A stretch of 64,000 nucleotides of DNA from Sulfurovum sp. UBA4779 (GCA_002403155.1 DHHF01000006.1:62001-126000), one strand, 5' to 3'. Shown: positions 53,238 to 61,841, counted from the stretch's first letter. Notes: a model not told the origin generated them from the letters alone. Numbers and translations are program-made.

Positions 53238-53303
53238 ATGAAAAAAAGAAGCTTTTTGCAAAAAAGCACACCCTCACGCCTCAATCAAAAACGGAGCTTT
53301 TGA
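53238..53303 (+). CDS. 21-residue basic leader peptide candidate before ribE
   Basis: A short frame reading MKKRSFLQKSTPSRLNQKRS plus a final Phe. It is the first ATG after the promoter, has AAGGGA about 10 nt upstream, and its TGA overlaps the ribE ATG (TGATG). Seven of its 21 residues are Lys or Arg. It could couple translation to ribE or be chance. Confidence 0.4.
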   Translation: MKKRSFLQKSTPSRLNQKRSF

Positions 53304-53304
53304 T
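53284..53304 (+). promoter_or_regulatory. Hairpin holding the ribE ribosome-binding site
   Basis: ATCAAAA-ACGGAGC-TTTTGAT forms a 7-bp stem with GGAG in the loop; the 3' arm runs into the ribE ATG. It mirrors the mnmG hairpin. Confidence 0.45.
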
Positions 53305-53935
53305 GTTTACCGGGCTTATACGAGAAATCGCTGTGGTAAAGCGGTATGAAAATAACATCTTAAGCATTCAGTCAAGCCATCGAGCCAAACTGGGTGATTC
53401 GATCGCAGTCAATGGTGTTTGCTTAACTGTCATCAAAGTGCATTCCGATGGTTTTGATCTTGAACTTTCAGATGAAACACGCTCCATCATTGACAAAAGC
53501 AAGTTAACGGGCAAAGTACATATCGAACCGGCTATGCAGATGAATGATCGCTTTGAAGGGCATATCGTACAGGGACATGTCGATTGTATAGGCACCGTTT
53601 TACAAATTATTTCTCGTCAAAACGCAACGGATTATATCGTACGAGTTGACTCTAAATATATCCCCTATATTGTTCCTAAAGGATCAATCACTATAGACGG
53701 CATAAGCCTAACGGTGAACGATGTTTATCAAGAAAGCTTCAGGCTTACGATTATCCCGCATACGCTAAGAGAAACACTGATCGGCCGGTATAAAATCGGC
53801 ACAAAAGTCAATATAGAAACCGATTTGTTTGCCAGATACATCGATCATATCCTTTTATACAGAAATGCTCTCAAAAAAAATCATAGCAAGAGTATCAGTT
53901 GGAATGATATTGATAAAATCCAAATGAGTTATTAA
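53303..53935 (+). CDS. ribE: Riboflavin synthase alpha chain
   Basis: Makes riboflavin from two lumazine molecules. The 210-residue protein shows the internal duplication of the family: first half MFTGLIREI with VNGVCLTV and GHIVQGHVDC, second half with ISLTVNDVY and HTLRETLIG. Start is ATG 53303, with GGAG 6 nt upstream. It is followed by a cupin gene overlapping its stop (TAATG). No other rib gene is seen and no FMN riboswitch is present. Confidence 0.95.
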   Translation: MFTGLIREIAVVKRYENNILSIQSSHRAKLGDSIAVNGVCLTVIKVHSDGFDLELSDETRSIIDKSKLTGKVHIEPAMQMNDRFEGHIVQGHVDCIGTVLQIISRQNATDYIVRVDSKYIPYIVPKGSITIDGISLTVNDVYQESFRLTIIPHTLRETLIGRYKIGTKVNIETDLFARYIDHILLYRNALKKNHSKSISWNDIDKIQMSY

Positions 53936-54237
53936 TGCATCCAAATTTATATGATTACACCGTACCACAATCTGGCGAAGAATTTACTTCACTGCTGGAA
54001 TACAAAAAGATTAAAATCGTTCGCATTGTAAGCTCTGCTGAAGTTGAACCTATCGAGTATATTCAAGAAGAAGACGAATGGGTTCTTGTTATAAGAGGCG
54101 AAGCTGTCTTGGTTTTGGATCAAAAAGAAATCATACTGAAAGAGGGGGACCATCTTTTTATCCCCTCCAAAACTCCCCATCGTGTTCTAAAAACAAAAAA
54201 CGAGACCCTATGGCTTGCTCTGCATCTTTACAGATAG
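53935..54237 (+). CDS. Small cupin-domain protein
   Basis: A 100-residue single cupin. Motif 1-like VLVIRGEAVLVLDQKE and motif 2-like GDHLFIPSKTPHRVLKT are visible; the His of motif 2 is present but motif 1 lacks the usual HxH, so the metal site may be incomplete. It is coupled to ribE by a one-base overlap. Its 3' end overlaps the convergent mnmD by 10 nt. The ligand is unknown. Confidence 0.8.
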   Translation: MHPNLYDYTVPQSGEEFTSLLEYKKIKIVRIVSSAEVEPIEYIQEEDEWVLVIRGEAVLVLDQKEIILKEGDHLFIPSKTPHRVLKTKNETLWLALHLYR

Positions 54238-55019
54238 TCACCATCTTTCAAGCTTTTTGCTCCAGGGTTTCTTTGAATTTTCACTGCCATATCAACAGGC
54301 TCTAAATCTAAAATCGACGGACTGGCGATGATCGAAGCGCGCACATTCTCTCCGCAGTATGTGTAAAGATTAAAACCATTTTCATACAATCCCAGCCGAA
54401 CCGCAGCAGCGGTAGAATAGGTAGTCAATACTGCATCCTCTGTACAAATAGACCGCACTTCTGAAAAATATTCTTTTGTCCATAGCAGCGGATTGCGCGG
54501 CGGGCTAAAAGCATCCTGATAGACAATGTCAATTTTTTCTTTTATGGCAGGAATGCTTTTTCTGGCATCACCAATCAAAATCTCAATCTTAAATTGTGCA
54601 TCTTCATAAGAAAGGTTTTGGCTGACAGCTTCAATGATGGGCTTTAGCATATCAAATTCCTTAGGATATTCAAATGATTTTAATGAACCAACCAACGCTT
54701 CATCAAATTCCGGAGACAAAATATGCACCTGGAAAGGCAAATTGTGAGTTTTGACATAATAGAGTGTTGCAAAAGTGTTATAGCCAAGCCCAAAACAGAT
54801 ATCCAAAATCGTAAGCTTGGTTTTATGCTTTTGAAGCTCAATTGCAGGCTTTACATGCTTTTCAAGCGCTTCATGCAAAGCACCGTCTTTCGTTGAATGA
54901 TAAGCCTCATGAAATTCGCAAGAAAAAAGGGTAACAGAACCGTCTTCGGTTACTATATTCTTCTTTTGTTTTCTTAGCTCTATATTGTAGATTTGGTTTT
55001 TATTGTTAACGTCTTTCAT
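54228..55019 (-). CDS. mnmD: MnmD-type tRNA wobble-uridine methyltransferase, stand-alone
   Basis: A 263-residue DUF752 methyltransferase corresponding to the N-terminal half of E. coli MnmC. SAM motif LTILDICFGLGYNTFATLYY near residue 68, the catalytic IVYQDAFSPPRNPLLWT, and TYSTAAAVRLGLYENGF. The FAD oxidase half of MnmC is missing, as in other stand-alone MnmD proteins. It methylates the aminomethyl group that MnmG/MnmE builds; mnmG is 1.2 kb away. Confidence 0.85.
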   Translation of the reverse strand: MKDVNNKNQIYNIELRKQKKNIVTEDGSVTLFSCEFHEAYHSTKDGALHEALEKHVKPAIELQKHKTKLTILDICFGLGYNTFATLYYVKTHNLPFQVHILSPEFDEALVGSLKSFEYPKEFDMLKPIIEAVSQNLSYEDAQFKIEILIGDARKSIPAIKEKIDIVYQDAFSPPRNPLLWTKEYFSEVRSICTEDAVLTTYSTAAAVRLGLYENGFNLYTYCGENVRASIIASPSILDLEPVDMAVKIQRNPGAKSLKDGDYL

Positions 55020-55029
55020 TCATCAATCG

Positions 55030-55335
55030 CTATATCCCTATTTCATCCAATTCTTTAAACTTGAATGCTTCGATAATCTCTTCGATCGTTTTTTCTTTGC
55101 GTTTTACCAAAATCATCATGCCTTCTTCCATAAATTCCATATAATTTTCAAATTTATTGTCTAAAACAACAAAATCTATCCATTCTTCGCCAATAGCCGC
55201 ACGGTTTTCAAAAAATTGTATGTATTGCACTTCTCCGTTTTCGAATTTTACCAACGCCCATGCTTTTTTATTTGCAAGGGTTGCAATCTGTGATTTTTCA
55301 TCCATTATCTCGGCTACGGGAATTAAGATTAACAC
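55030..55335 (-). CDS. Small NifX-like protein
   Basis: A 101-residue protein. The start MLILIPVAE and later DFVVLDNKFENYMEF recall the NifX/NafY/dinitrogenase-cofactor domain fold, though without its Cys or His residues. It begins with GTG, with GGGAGG about 5 nt before, and overlaps the luxS stop by 7 nt. Function unknown; family assignment is tentative. Confidence 0.65.
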   Translation of the reverse strand: MLILIPVAEIMDEKSQIATLANKKAWALVKFENGEVQYIQFFENRAAIGEEWIDFVVLDNKFENYMEFMEEGMMILVKRKEKTIEEIIEAFKFKELDEIGI

Positions 55336-55847
55336 GATGCCTCCCTTTTGACTTTTTCTTCGTCAAGTTTTAATTTTTTGTTACTCATTGTTCCTACTCC
55401 CTTTTGCAATACACTTCTGGCTATCCGCTGTGCTTGTTTCAATGAATGCATTTTACATGTACCGCATTGGTAAAGATTGAGTTCGGGAATGTCTGCTTTG
55501 CTTTTGACATTGAGGATATCTTCCATCGATTTTTCCCATGCCTTTGCAACCTTTTTTTTCTTTGGAGAACCTATTAAAGACATATAAAACCCTGTGCGAC
55601 AACCCATTGGAGAAATATCGATAATCTCAACCTCTTTAGAATTAAGGTGCTCTCTCATAAAACCCGCAAAAAGATGTTCTAGCGTATGCATTCCCTTGGA
55701 AGGCAGTATCTCTTTGTTGGGCATGCAAAAACGCAAATCAAATACTGTAATAACATCGCCTTTGGGGGTAGTCATTTTTTTGGCTACACGCACCGCGGGA
55801 GCAGTCATTTTTGTGTGGTCTACGGTAAAGCTGTCTAATACCGGCAT
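55329..55847 (-). CDS. luxS: S-ribosylhomocysteine lyase
   Basis: Cleaves S-ribosylhomocysteine to homocysteine and the AI-2 precursor, recycling S-adenosylhomocysteine. The 172-residue protein has MPVLDSFTVDHTKM at its N terminus, the iron ligands HTLEH and Cys in YQCGTCKMH, and the catalytic Cys in MGCRTGFY. I start at ATG 55847, with AAAGGATAAC upstream, not at an earlier ATG that lies almost at the predicted transcript start. The tail after about residue 150 is Lys/Glu-rich. Confidence 0.95.
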   Translation of the reverse strand: MPVLDSFTVDHTKMTAPAVRVAKKMTTPKGDVITVFDLRFCMPNKEILPSKGMHTLEHLFAGFMREHLNSKEVEIIDISPMGCRTGFYMSLIGSPKKKKVAKAWEKSMEDILNVKSKADIPELNLYQCGTCKMHSLKQAQRIARSVLQKGVGTMSNKKLKLDEEKVKREASC

Positions 55848-55874
55848 GGTTGTTATCCTTTTCATTTTTTTCTG

Positions 55875-55880
55875 ATTATA
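55875..55880 (-). promoter_or_regulatory. -10 box of luxS
   Basis: Perfect TATAAT on the minus strand about 28 bp before the chosen luxS start. Confidence 0.65.
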
Positions 55881-56084
55881 GCAGTTTTACTCAAAAAATT
55901 TTTAAAACTTTCTAGCATAAACCTGTTTTGCAAAAATGCATTATCAGTTTCGGTATTGATAGAAATTACTATTTTGCACAATTGTTTTTGGTTTTTTATG
56001 GGAAGATTGATCAAGGGGTTGATGTAGAAAAATTGATTTTAACAACACGTTAAAAACGCACATCAACCTCTGCCAGCGAGATTG
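55881..56084 (-). other. Upstream region of luxS
   Basis: About 200 bp without a gene. It contains a perfect 9-bp inverted repeat, GGTTGATGT at 56017-56025 and ACATCAACC at 56060-56068, 34 nt apart, with a near-palindromic AACACGTT between them, and a further partial copy of TTGATG at 56082. Confidence 0.4.
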
Positions 56085-56127
56085 ATGCATGAAAAATAAA
56101 AAAAGAAAAAAGGCTAAATTCTAGCCT
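56085..56127 (-). terminator. Terminator of porCDAB
   Basis: AGGCTA/TAGCCT stem (56111-56116 with 56122-56127) that includes the porB stop codon, followed on the minus strand by a long T-run. Very strong candidate. Confidence 0.88.
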
Positions 56128-57067
56128 CTTCTCGTCTTTGCAGCATTTCCCATTTTTGATCAACTTCTTTTTGGATTGCTTCGATTACATGTTTGTTTTC
56201 CGGCTTGAAAAGGTGCTTATACCGTCCTTGCGCCGCAAGATACTCTTCAACAGGGATAACATTTTTTGGTCTATAGAGAATATTTAATTCATGGCCATCT
56301 ATAATCTCATAGATGGGAAACATCAAAGAATCTGTTGCCAAATCTGTAACATGAATCGTATCTTTAGGATCAAACCGCCACTCTGTCGTACAAGCTGAAA
56401 CAGTATTGATAAAACAAGGCCCTTTTGTTTCTAGTGCTTTTTGAAAGCCTTGTGCCATAATTTTCCATTTATTTGGAGCAAGTTGGGCTACATAAGGAGC
56501 ACCGTGTGCTGCCATAATCGCTACAATATCTTTTTTCTTTTCTTTTTTTCCGTAGCTATGCGAACCTGCTTGTGCTGTTGTTGTTGTAGCACCTACCGGC
56601 GTAGAAGAAGATCTTTGGCCTCCGGTATTGGCATAATTTTCATTATCCAAACAGATATAAGTAAAGTCATGCCCCCTTTCTATCGCCCCGCTTAGCCACT
56701 GAAATCCGATATCATATGTAGAACCGTCCCCGCCGAATGCTACAAACTTGACCGGTGCATCAGGGTCTTTTAGTGTCCCTTTTTTCTTTCTTGCCTTATA
56801 CATCGCTTCAGCACCGGCAATTGCAGTCGCAGCATTCTCAAATCCTATATGAATCCACGAAGTATCCCAGGAAGTATAAGGATATACCGCTGTTGATACT
56901 TCCAGACATCCGGTATTTGTACTGATCACAAGGTTATCGTCTGAGCAGTTCATCAGCTCTCTAACAATCATTGAATGGGCACAACCCGGACAGAGAAGAT
57001 GTGCGCCCTCAAATCTATCGTTATTTGTTGAAAATTCTTTTAAATTTTTTAGTGATGTAATCGCCAT
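56114..57067 (-). CDS. porB: Pyruvate:acceptor oxidoreductase beta subunit
   Basis: The thiamine diphosphate-binding subunit, 317 residues. Cys ligands for a [4Fe-4S] cluster are seen in LLCPGCAHSM. The TPP/Mg motif is GGDGSTYDIGFQW followed by NENYANTGGQRSSSTP. It pairs with PorA for CoA-dependent oxidation of pyruvate, or the reverse carboxylation. In Helicobacter the electron acceptor is flavodoxin; no flavodoxin gene is near. Last gene of the operon. Confidence 0.95.
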   Translation of the reverse strand: MAITSLKNLKEFSTNNDRFEGAHLLCPGCAHSMIVRELMNCSDDNLVISTNTGCLEVSTAVYPYTSWDTSWIHIGFENAATAIAGAEAMYKARKKKGTLKDPDAPVKFVAFGGDGSTYDIGFQWLSGAIERGHDFTYICLDNENYANTGGQRSSSTPVGATTTTAQAGSHSYGKKEKKKDIVAIMAAHGAPYVAQLAPNKWKIMAQGFQKALETKGPCFINTVSACTTEWRFDPKDTIHVTDLATDSLMFPIYEIIDGHELNILYRPKNVIPVEEYLAAQGRYKHLFKPENKHVIEAIQKEVDQKWEMLQRREEARI

Positions 57068-57070
57068 CTT

Positions 57071-58300
57071 TTAGCTCCTTTTTGTTTCAAAAAACCCAAG
57101 CTTCGGACCTCTAAGTCCGCTAAATTGCTGAATAGGTGTTGTAATATGCCCTGCATCGACATGTGCTTTTTGCTCCATAAAAATACGTTTTGCTTCTTTA
57201 ACGGAGAAATCACGGCCCCCAAGCCCATAAATAAAGTTTGTCACCATCGGTCTTGACTGTGTACTATAGAGTGCAGCAGATACTTCGTTGAAAAGTGCAC
57301 CCATTGCGCCGCCTGGCGAAGATCTGTCAAGGCAAGCTATTGCTTTGACATCTTTAAGCGCTTCCCGTATCAAATCAAAAGGAAAAGGTCTAAAACATCT
57401 TGGTGCGACAACCCCTGCTTTGATCCCTTCAGCTCTCAGCTCCTCTGCAGCCAATCTGCATGTTTCAACACTTGAACCAAGTGCGACGATGGCTACTTCC
57501 GCATCTTCCATATGGTAGCTTTCTACTCTTTTATAAGTTCTTTTTGTCAACTTTCCATATTCGGCAAATATTTCATCAATGATTGTGCGTGAATCCATCA
57601 GTGCTTTGTGCTGTTTGGCCTTATGTTCAAAATGCCAATCTTCTTCCGTTTGCGCCCCATAGGTAACCGGTCTGGTAAAATCAAGCATTTCATCTACGCA
57701 TTTATAATCCCCTACAAAGCCATATGCTTCCTCATCGCTTAAAGGATGCACATTTTGAGCCGTATGGGAAGTAAGAAAACCGTCTTGGTGAACCATCACA
57801 GGCAGCCTTACATCCAAATGTTCGCCTATTTTAAAGGCACAAAGGGTCATATCGTATGCCTCTTCTGCATTGAATGCATCAAGCTGTATCCATCCTGCAT
57901 CACGCCCCAAATACATATCTGAATGATCGCCTCGCACGTTAAGAGGAGAAGCTAACGCTCTGTTGGCGACTGTAAGAACGATTGGAAGTCTCATACCTGA
58001 TGCTTGATAAAGCACTTCTACCATTAATGCAAAACCTTGAGAAGATGTTGCTGTTGCTACGCGCCCGCCGGCTGCGGCTGCCCCTACACACCCTGACATT
58101 GCCGCATGCTCGGACTCTACCATAACAAACTCGCCATCAATATATCCGTTTGCCACATAATTTCCATAGTTTTCAACAATAGGCGTTGAAGGAGTGATAG
58201 GATAGGCCGCAACAACATCTACCTGGGCTTGTCTTAGTGCCTGGGACATTGCATAATTGCCATCCCAAACTTCTATTTCTTTAATTTCATATTTCTCTGC
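57071..58300 (-). CDS. porA: Pyruvate:acceptor oxidoreductase alpha subunit
   Basis: A 409-residue subunit with the pyrimidine-binding domain (AAYPITPSTPIVE and VESEHAAMSGCVGAAAAGG near the N terminus) and the second domain (VAIVALGSSVETCR). I use ATG 58300, with AAAGGA 9 nt upstream, over a start 48 nt earlier that would overlap porD. It lies between porD (14 bp) and porB (3 bp). Confidence 0.95.
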   Translation of the reverse strand, partial: AEKYEIKEIEVWDGNYAMSQALRQAQVDVVAAYPITPSTPIVENYGNYVANGYIDGEFVMVESEHAAMSGCVGAAAAGGRVATATSSQGFALMVEVLYQASGMRLPIVLTVANRALASPLNVRGDHSDMYLGRDAGWIQLDAFNAEEAYDMTLCAFKIGEHLDVRLPVMVHQDGFLTSHTAQNVHPLSDEEAYGFVGDYKCVDEMLDFTRPVTYGAQTEEDWHFEHKAKQHKALMDSRTIIDEIFAEYGKLTKRTYKRVESYHMEDAEVAIVALGSSVETCRLAAEELRAEGIKAGVVAPRCFRPFPFDLIREALKDVKAIACLDRSSPGGAMGALFNEVSAALYSTQSRPMVTNFIYGLGGRDFSVKEAKRIFMEQKAHVDAGHITTPIQQFSGLRGPKLGFFETKRS

Positions 58301-58314
58301 CATTATGAGGTCCT

Positions 58315-58773
58315 TTATTTCTCTTCTTTTTTTGTTTTTTCCGGCCATCCAGAAAGTGCTGTTTCCAGCTCAGTGTATTCTGCAAACATTAAAAGTGATT
58401 TTGGATTGGTTGGACATACTTCTACGCACACTCCGCATCCCTTACAGTGATCATAATCAATCCCGAGCATCTGCTTGTCTCTTGAAATAATCGAACTGTC
58501 CGGACACCATACCCAGCAATTTTGACAATCAATACATACATCCATATTGAATACCGGCTTTTGTACACGCCATGAGGCTACCGTTGCTGTATAAGAGTTA
58601 AAATCTGAGTATACTCTTTCTTCGGCTTTTTTGTGAACAATATCTGTTGCATCACCCTCAAATGAGTTGATAACAACCCCTTGCTGCACCTCATCCCATC
58701 CGACAAGCTTTTCAGCGCCAAGCTCTCTGACCCCTCTATTTTCTGCTGCACATAAATCTTGACCTTGCATCTT
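58315..58773 (-). CDS. porD: Pyruvate:acceptor oxidoreductase delta (ferredoxin) subunit
   Basis: A 152-residue subunit with an N-terminal extension and two [4Fe-4S] motifs, CIDCQNCWVWCPDS and CKGCGVCVEVCPTNP. It carries electrons from the TPP site. Start ATG 58773 has GAGGGAG upstream; an earlier ATG (58797) would overlap porC by 14 nt. Confidence 0.94.
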   Translation of the reverse strand, partial: KMQGQDLCAAENRGVRELGAEKLVGWDEVQQGVVINSFEGDATDIVHKKAEERVYSDFNSYTATVASWRVQKPVFNMDVCIDCQNCWVWCPDSSIISRDKQMLGIDYDHCKGCGVCVEVCPTNPKSLLMFAEYTELETALSGWPEKTKKEEK

Positions 58774-58783
58774 TTCTCCCTCT

Positions 58784-59347
58784 TTACTTAACTTCATTAT
58801 ACGCTCTTGTAATTGCGTCCATATTTGAATCGATAATCTTTTGCGGAAACTTTGAAAGTACTCTTTTCATACTCTCCAGAAAATAATCAAGTTCAAACAT
58901 ACCGGATACTTTTACAAAAGCACCGAGCATAGGAGCATTTGGAACAGCTCTTCCGATCGTATCAAGTGAAATTTGCATACAGTCTACCGCAAAAACACGA
59001 TCTTCTTTTCCTTGTAACGCCGGAATTCCCTTAATGAGTTCCTCTTTGTTAAGATGGGTTGTAATAATATAGCGTGTTGTGGGTTTATCGTTTTCGGTAA
59101 TATTGTCCGTAAATGCCAATGCAGGATCAATTACCAAGACATAATCGGGCAGCATAAATTTTTCATGATTGATAATCTTTTGATCATCAATTCTATTGTA
59201 TGCCCTCATAGCTGCCCCTCTTTTCGCAGATCCATATAGGGCAAAGGCTTGTATCTCTTTTCCTGTTGTCGAAACAACATCCCCTAATCCTTTGGCTCCT
59301 GTCACGGCACCTTGACCTGCACGAGAGTGCCATCTTATCTCTACCAT
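58784..59347 (-). CDS. porC: Pyruvate:acceptor oxidoreductase gamma subunit
   Basis: A 187-residue subunit with the family N terminus IRWHSRAGQGAVTGAKGL and FALYGSAKRGAAMRAYNRI, involved in CoA binding. First gene of porCDAB; the gene order gamma-delta-alpha-beta and the gamma sequence are like those of Helicobacter. The four-subunit enzyme is oxygen-sensitive and supports low-potential pyruvate metabolism. AGGAG precedes the start. Confidence 0.94.
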   Translation of the reverse strand: MVEIRWHSRAGQGAVTGAKGLGDVVSTTGKEIQAFALYGSAKRGAAMRAYNRIDDQKIINHEKFMLPDYVLVIDPALAFTDNITENDKPTTRYIITTHLNKEELIKGIPALQGKEDRVFAVDCMQISLDTIGRAVPNAPMLGAFVKVSGMFELDYFLESMKRVLSKFPQKIIDSNMDAITRAYNEVK

Positions 59348-59443
59348 ACTTTCTCCTCATTTAATTTAATACGCAGTATTTCTTTTATTTTAATAGGAGG
59401 CTTCTTAAATTGTGCTTGAATTTAAAAATTTTTTATTTTTCAT

Positions 59444-60085
59444 TTACAATACACTAATAAATTGTACCGCTTTATACGCATTTTCATAGACATGATCAGT
59501 AAGGGGCAACAAAACAGTTTCGTCAGCATATCCGCATTTCACTGCTGCTGCATGAATTCCTGCACCTTTCGCTGCTAATATATCCATGGGCGTATCCCCT
59601 ATCATCCAACATTTGTTTTTGTCGCTTTGCAACTTTGATATGGCTTTAAAAATAGGTTCCGGATCGGGTTTTGGATATGTCACATCTTCTCTGCCTATGA
59701 GCACTTTAAAATAGTGCATGATGCCCATATGCTCCAACAGCTCAATGGAATATTTGGATGTTTTTGTTGTCACAACTCCCAACTTGGCATGTTGGCTTGC
59801 CAGATCCAGCGCTTTGACAGCCTGCGGAAGCAAAACCGTCTTTTGGCAGCTTATCTGCCTGTAATGCATTTTATATGTTTTTACATGACTTTCAATTTGC
59901 TCCTCTGAGATACCGAGCGTTGCAAACATCCTCTCTAGCGGATGGCCTATTTGTGCCTTGATCGCTTCATCGGACGGAAGTTGTTTCCCGTGCATCTCAA
60001 ATGCACTATGAAAGCTTTCCAGTATCGCATCCGTCGAATCAATCAGCGTACCGTCCAGATCAAAAAGTATTGTTTTTTCTTTCAA
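59444..60085 (-). CDS. gph: HAD-family phosphoglycolate phosphatase-like enzyme
   Basis: A 213-residue HAD phosphatase. Motif I FDLDGTLIDST at the N terminus, motif II region VVTTKTSK, motif III with the Lys in VTYPKPDPEPI, and motif IV WMIGDTPMDILAAKGAG. The cap domain lies at about 20-80. Phosphoglycolate is the best guess; PpaX-like pyrophosphatase activity cannot be ruled out. The MFS gene ends 5 bp upstream. Confidence 0.88.
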   Translation of the reverse strand: MKEKTILFDLDGTLIDSTDAILESFHSAFEMHGKQLPSDEAIKAQIGHPLERMFATLGISEEQIESHVKTYKMHYRQISCQKTVLLPQAVKALDLASQHAKLGVVTTKTSKYSIELLEHMGIMHYFKVLIGREDVTYPKPDPEPIFKAISKLQSDKNKCWMIGDTPMDILAAKGAGIHAAAVKCGYADETVLLPLTDHVYENAYKAVQFISVL

Positions 60086-60090
60086 TTTTT

Positions 60091-61578
60091 TTATTTCCTG
60101 TTTAAAAATTTTTTTTGGATACTGGGATCGGGGTTGAATTTAAGTATTGTGGCAATGGGCACAACAAACCCTATCAAAATAACCGTCCAAAGCAGTATTC
60201 CCAAATCATCGTAATTGGCAGGCGTTACAACCTGCCCTTCTGCTTTTACCTCTCTGGTGAGAATAAAAATTTGATTGAGATATTTGCTTAAAAGCCCCCC
60301 TATACTCAATGCGATATTCATCAAGCTTGCCATCAGTGCAAACCAGGTACCTTTTTTCCCCGCCGGCGCATATACTGCGACCAATGTTAACATAAGTACT
60401 GTAGCGATATAATCAAACGGTGAAGAGACTGCAGTATCAACCAATGCAACTGTGCGTGCATCTATACCCAGCATTGTATGCACATTATAATAAAGTCCTA
60501 AAATAGGCAAAGATAAAATCGTTCCTATCGCTGTCATAAAAATAAGCACTTTTCCTATAGATTGGCTTACGATATATTTGGAACTTATCCACATGCCTAC
60601 CAAGGCCAATGCCGCCCCTATCTGCCCGAGTGTTCCAAAAAAAGCTTTATCAAACCCCAGGACATCTATCTCCCACCATGTAAGGGCAGGCCCCGGAGCA
60701 GGTACCGCCCTATACACAAAAATTACGATCATAGCCATTTGTATATGCTGAATGGTTTGGGAGTCCAAATCAATCACCAACGTACGAAGCATATAAAGCA
60801 CTACCGCCAGCGACACAAAAACAACAATTTCTTGAGAATATGGCACTTCATTGTATCCCATCGCTACCACAAAAACAGCAAATAAAAATCCTCCGAAAAA
60901 TATTTGTTTGTTCAAAGGCGAACTTTCCACCGGATTGAGCCTTACAAATGTGACGCCTACAACTGAGAGCAGCGGAATAAACAATGATAGCTTAAACATG
61001 GTTTCATAAGAATAGAGTTGCGCCAGCCACCCTTTTAATCCTGCCACCACGAAAACCGCTATCCCCAAAGAAAGCCTTGCCAGCACCTGTACCATGGCCA
61101 ATTCTTGCTTTATCAGCTCATCAGGCTGTGTTCTGTCAACCACTTCGGTGCTCATAGTATCTGCGACGACATCTTGTATCACATAGCCCACAACACTAAT
61201 GACGGATGCAAAGATATAAATCTTCTCCTTTTCATAGGAAGCAACCCAAGAAGCATTTGCCATCAATCCGATCATCAGCATCATCCCTGCCGCAATGAGC
61301 AGTGCACCTATATAAACATAAATTTTTCGATTTGACCCAAACAGCGTAACAGAATCTATCATTTGCCCAAATATCATTTTAATCGTCCAAGGCACGGTAA
61401 GCCATACGCTTAATGCAACAAGGGCTTCAGCACTTAATTTTAAATGCTCTTTGACCCAAAATGTTTCCGCAACGGCAGTAAACCCGCTTGCGCCATACGC
61501 AAAATAGATAAGCAGCAAGGGAATATAACGTACTTTCATTGCACGAACGGGAGCCATTAGCATTTCAACAAATTTCAT
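60091..61578 (-). CDS. MFS transporter, folate-biopterin/BT1-like
   Basis: A 495-residue membrane protein with about 12 helices. PWTIKMIFGQMIDS with GSNRKIYVYIG resembles the PWxIKPxxG...GxRRRPY motif of BT1-type folate-biopterin carriers. Pro, Gly and charged residues in loops fit an MFS fold. The substrate is unknown. It is divergent from sqr. Confidence 0.8.
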   Translation of the reverse strand: MKFVEMLMAPVRAMKVRYIPLLLIYFAYGASGFTAVAETFWVKEHLKLSAEALVALSVWLTVPWTIKMIFGQMIDSVTLFGSNRKIYVYIGALLIAAGMMLMIGLMANASWVASYEKEKIYIFASVISVVGYVIQDVVADTMSTEVVDRTQPDELIKQELAMVQVLARLSLGIAVFVVAGLKGWLAQLYSYETMFKLSLFIPLLSVVGVTFVRLNPVESSPLNKQIFFGGFLFAVFVVAMGYNEVPYSQEIVVFVSLAVVLYMLRTLVIDLDSQTIQHIQMAMIVIFVYRAVPAPGPALTWWEIDVLGFDKAFFGTLGQIGAALALVGMWISSKYIVSQSIGKVLIFMTAIGTILSLPILGLYYNVHTMLGIDARTVALVDTAVSSPFDYIATVLMLTLVAVYAPAGKKGTWFALMASLMNIALSIGGLLSKYLNQIFILTREVKAEGQVVTPANYDDLGILLWTVILIGFVVPIATILKFNPDPSIQKKFLNRK

Positions 61579-61841
61579 TCATCCCCTTTGCTCTAACGGC
61601 ATTTAATTTTTTAAAAATTTTATCACAAAATAAAAAACTTAAGATAATTCAGATATGTTATATCTTAATTTCATCAGTAATCCTTATATAAGACCTCGAT
61701 TATACTATTCATTATCTACATTATATATATAATGAAATAAAAATTTATAATTAAATGATGTAAAAATATACAATTAATCTTCATTTAAATATTCATCCTT
61801 TAGAATTTAAATTCAATGATATTTTATTATGAAGGAAGATT
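61579..61841. other. Divergent control region of the MFS and sqr genes
   Basis: 263 bp, about 80% A+T by eye. A TATAAT on the minus strand at 61699-61704 fits the MFS gene, with a 10-bp palindrome CTTATATAAG at 61683-61692 near its transcript start. For sqr several TATA-like stretches exist, none decisive. AAGGAAG precedes the sqr ATG. Confidence 0.4.

Noticed and set aside
53199..53302. FMN riboswitch before ribE
   Set aside because: The leader is under 100 nt and lacks the conserved RFN helices and loops.
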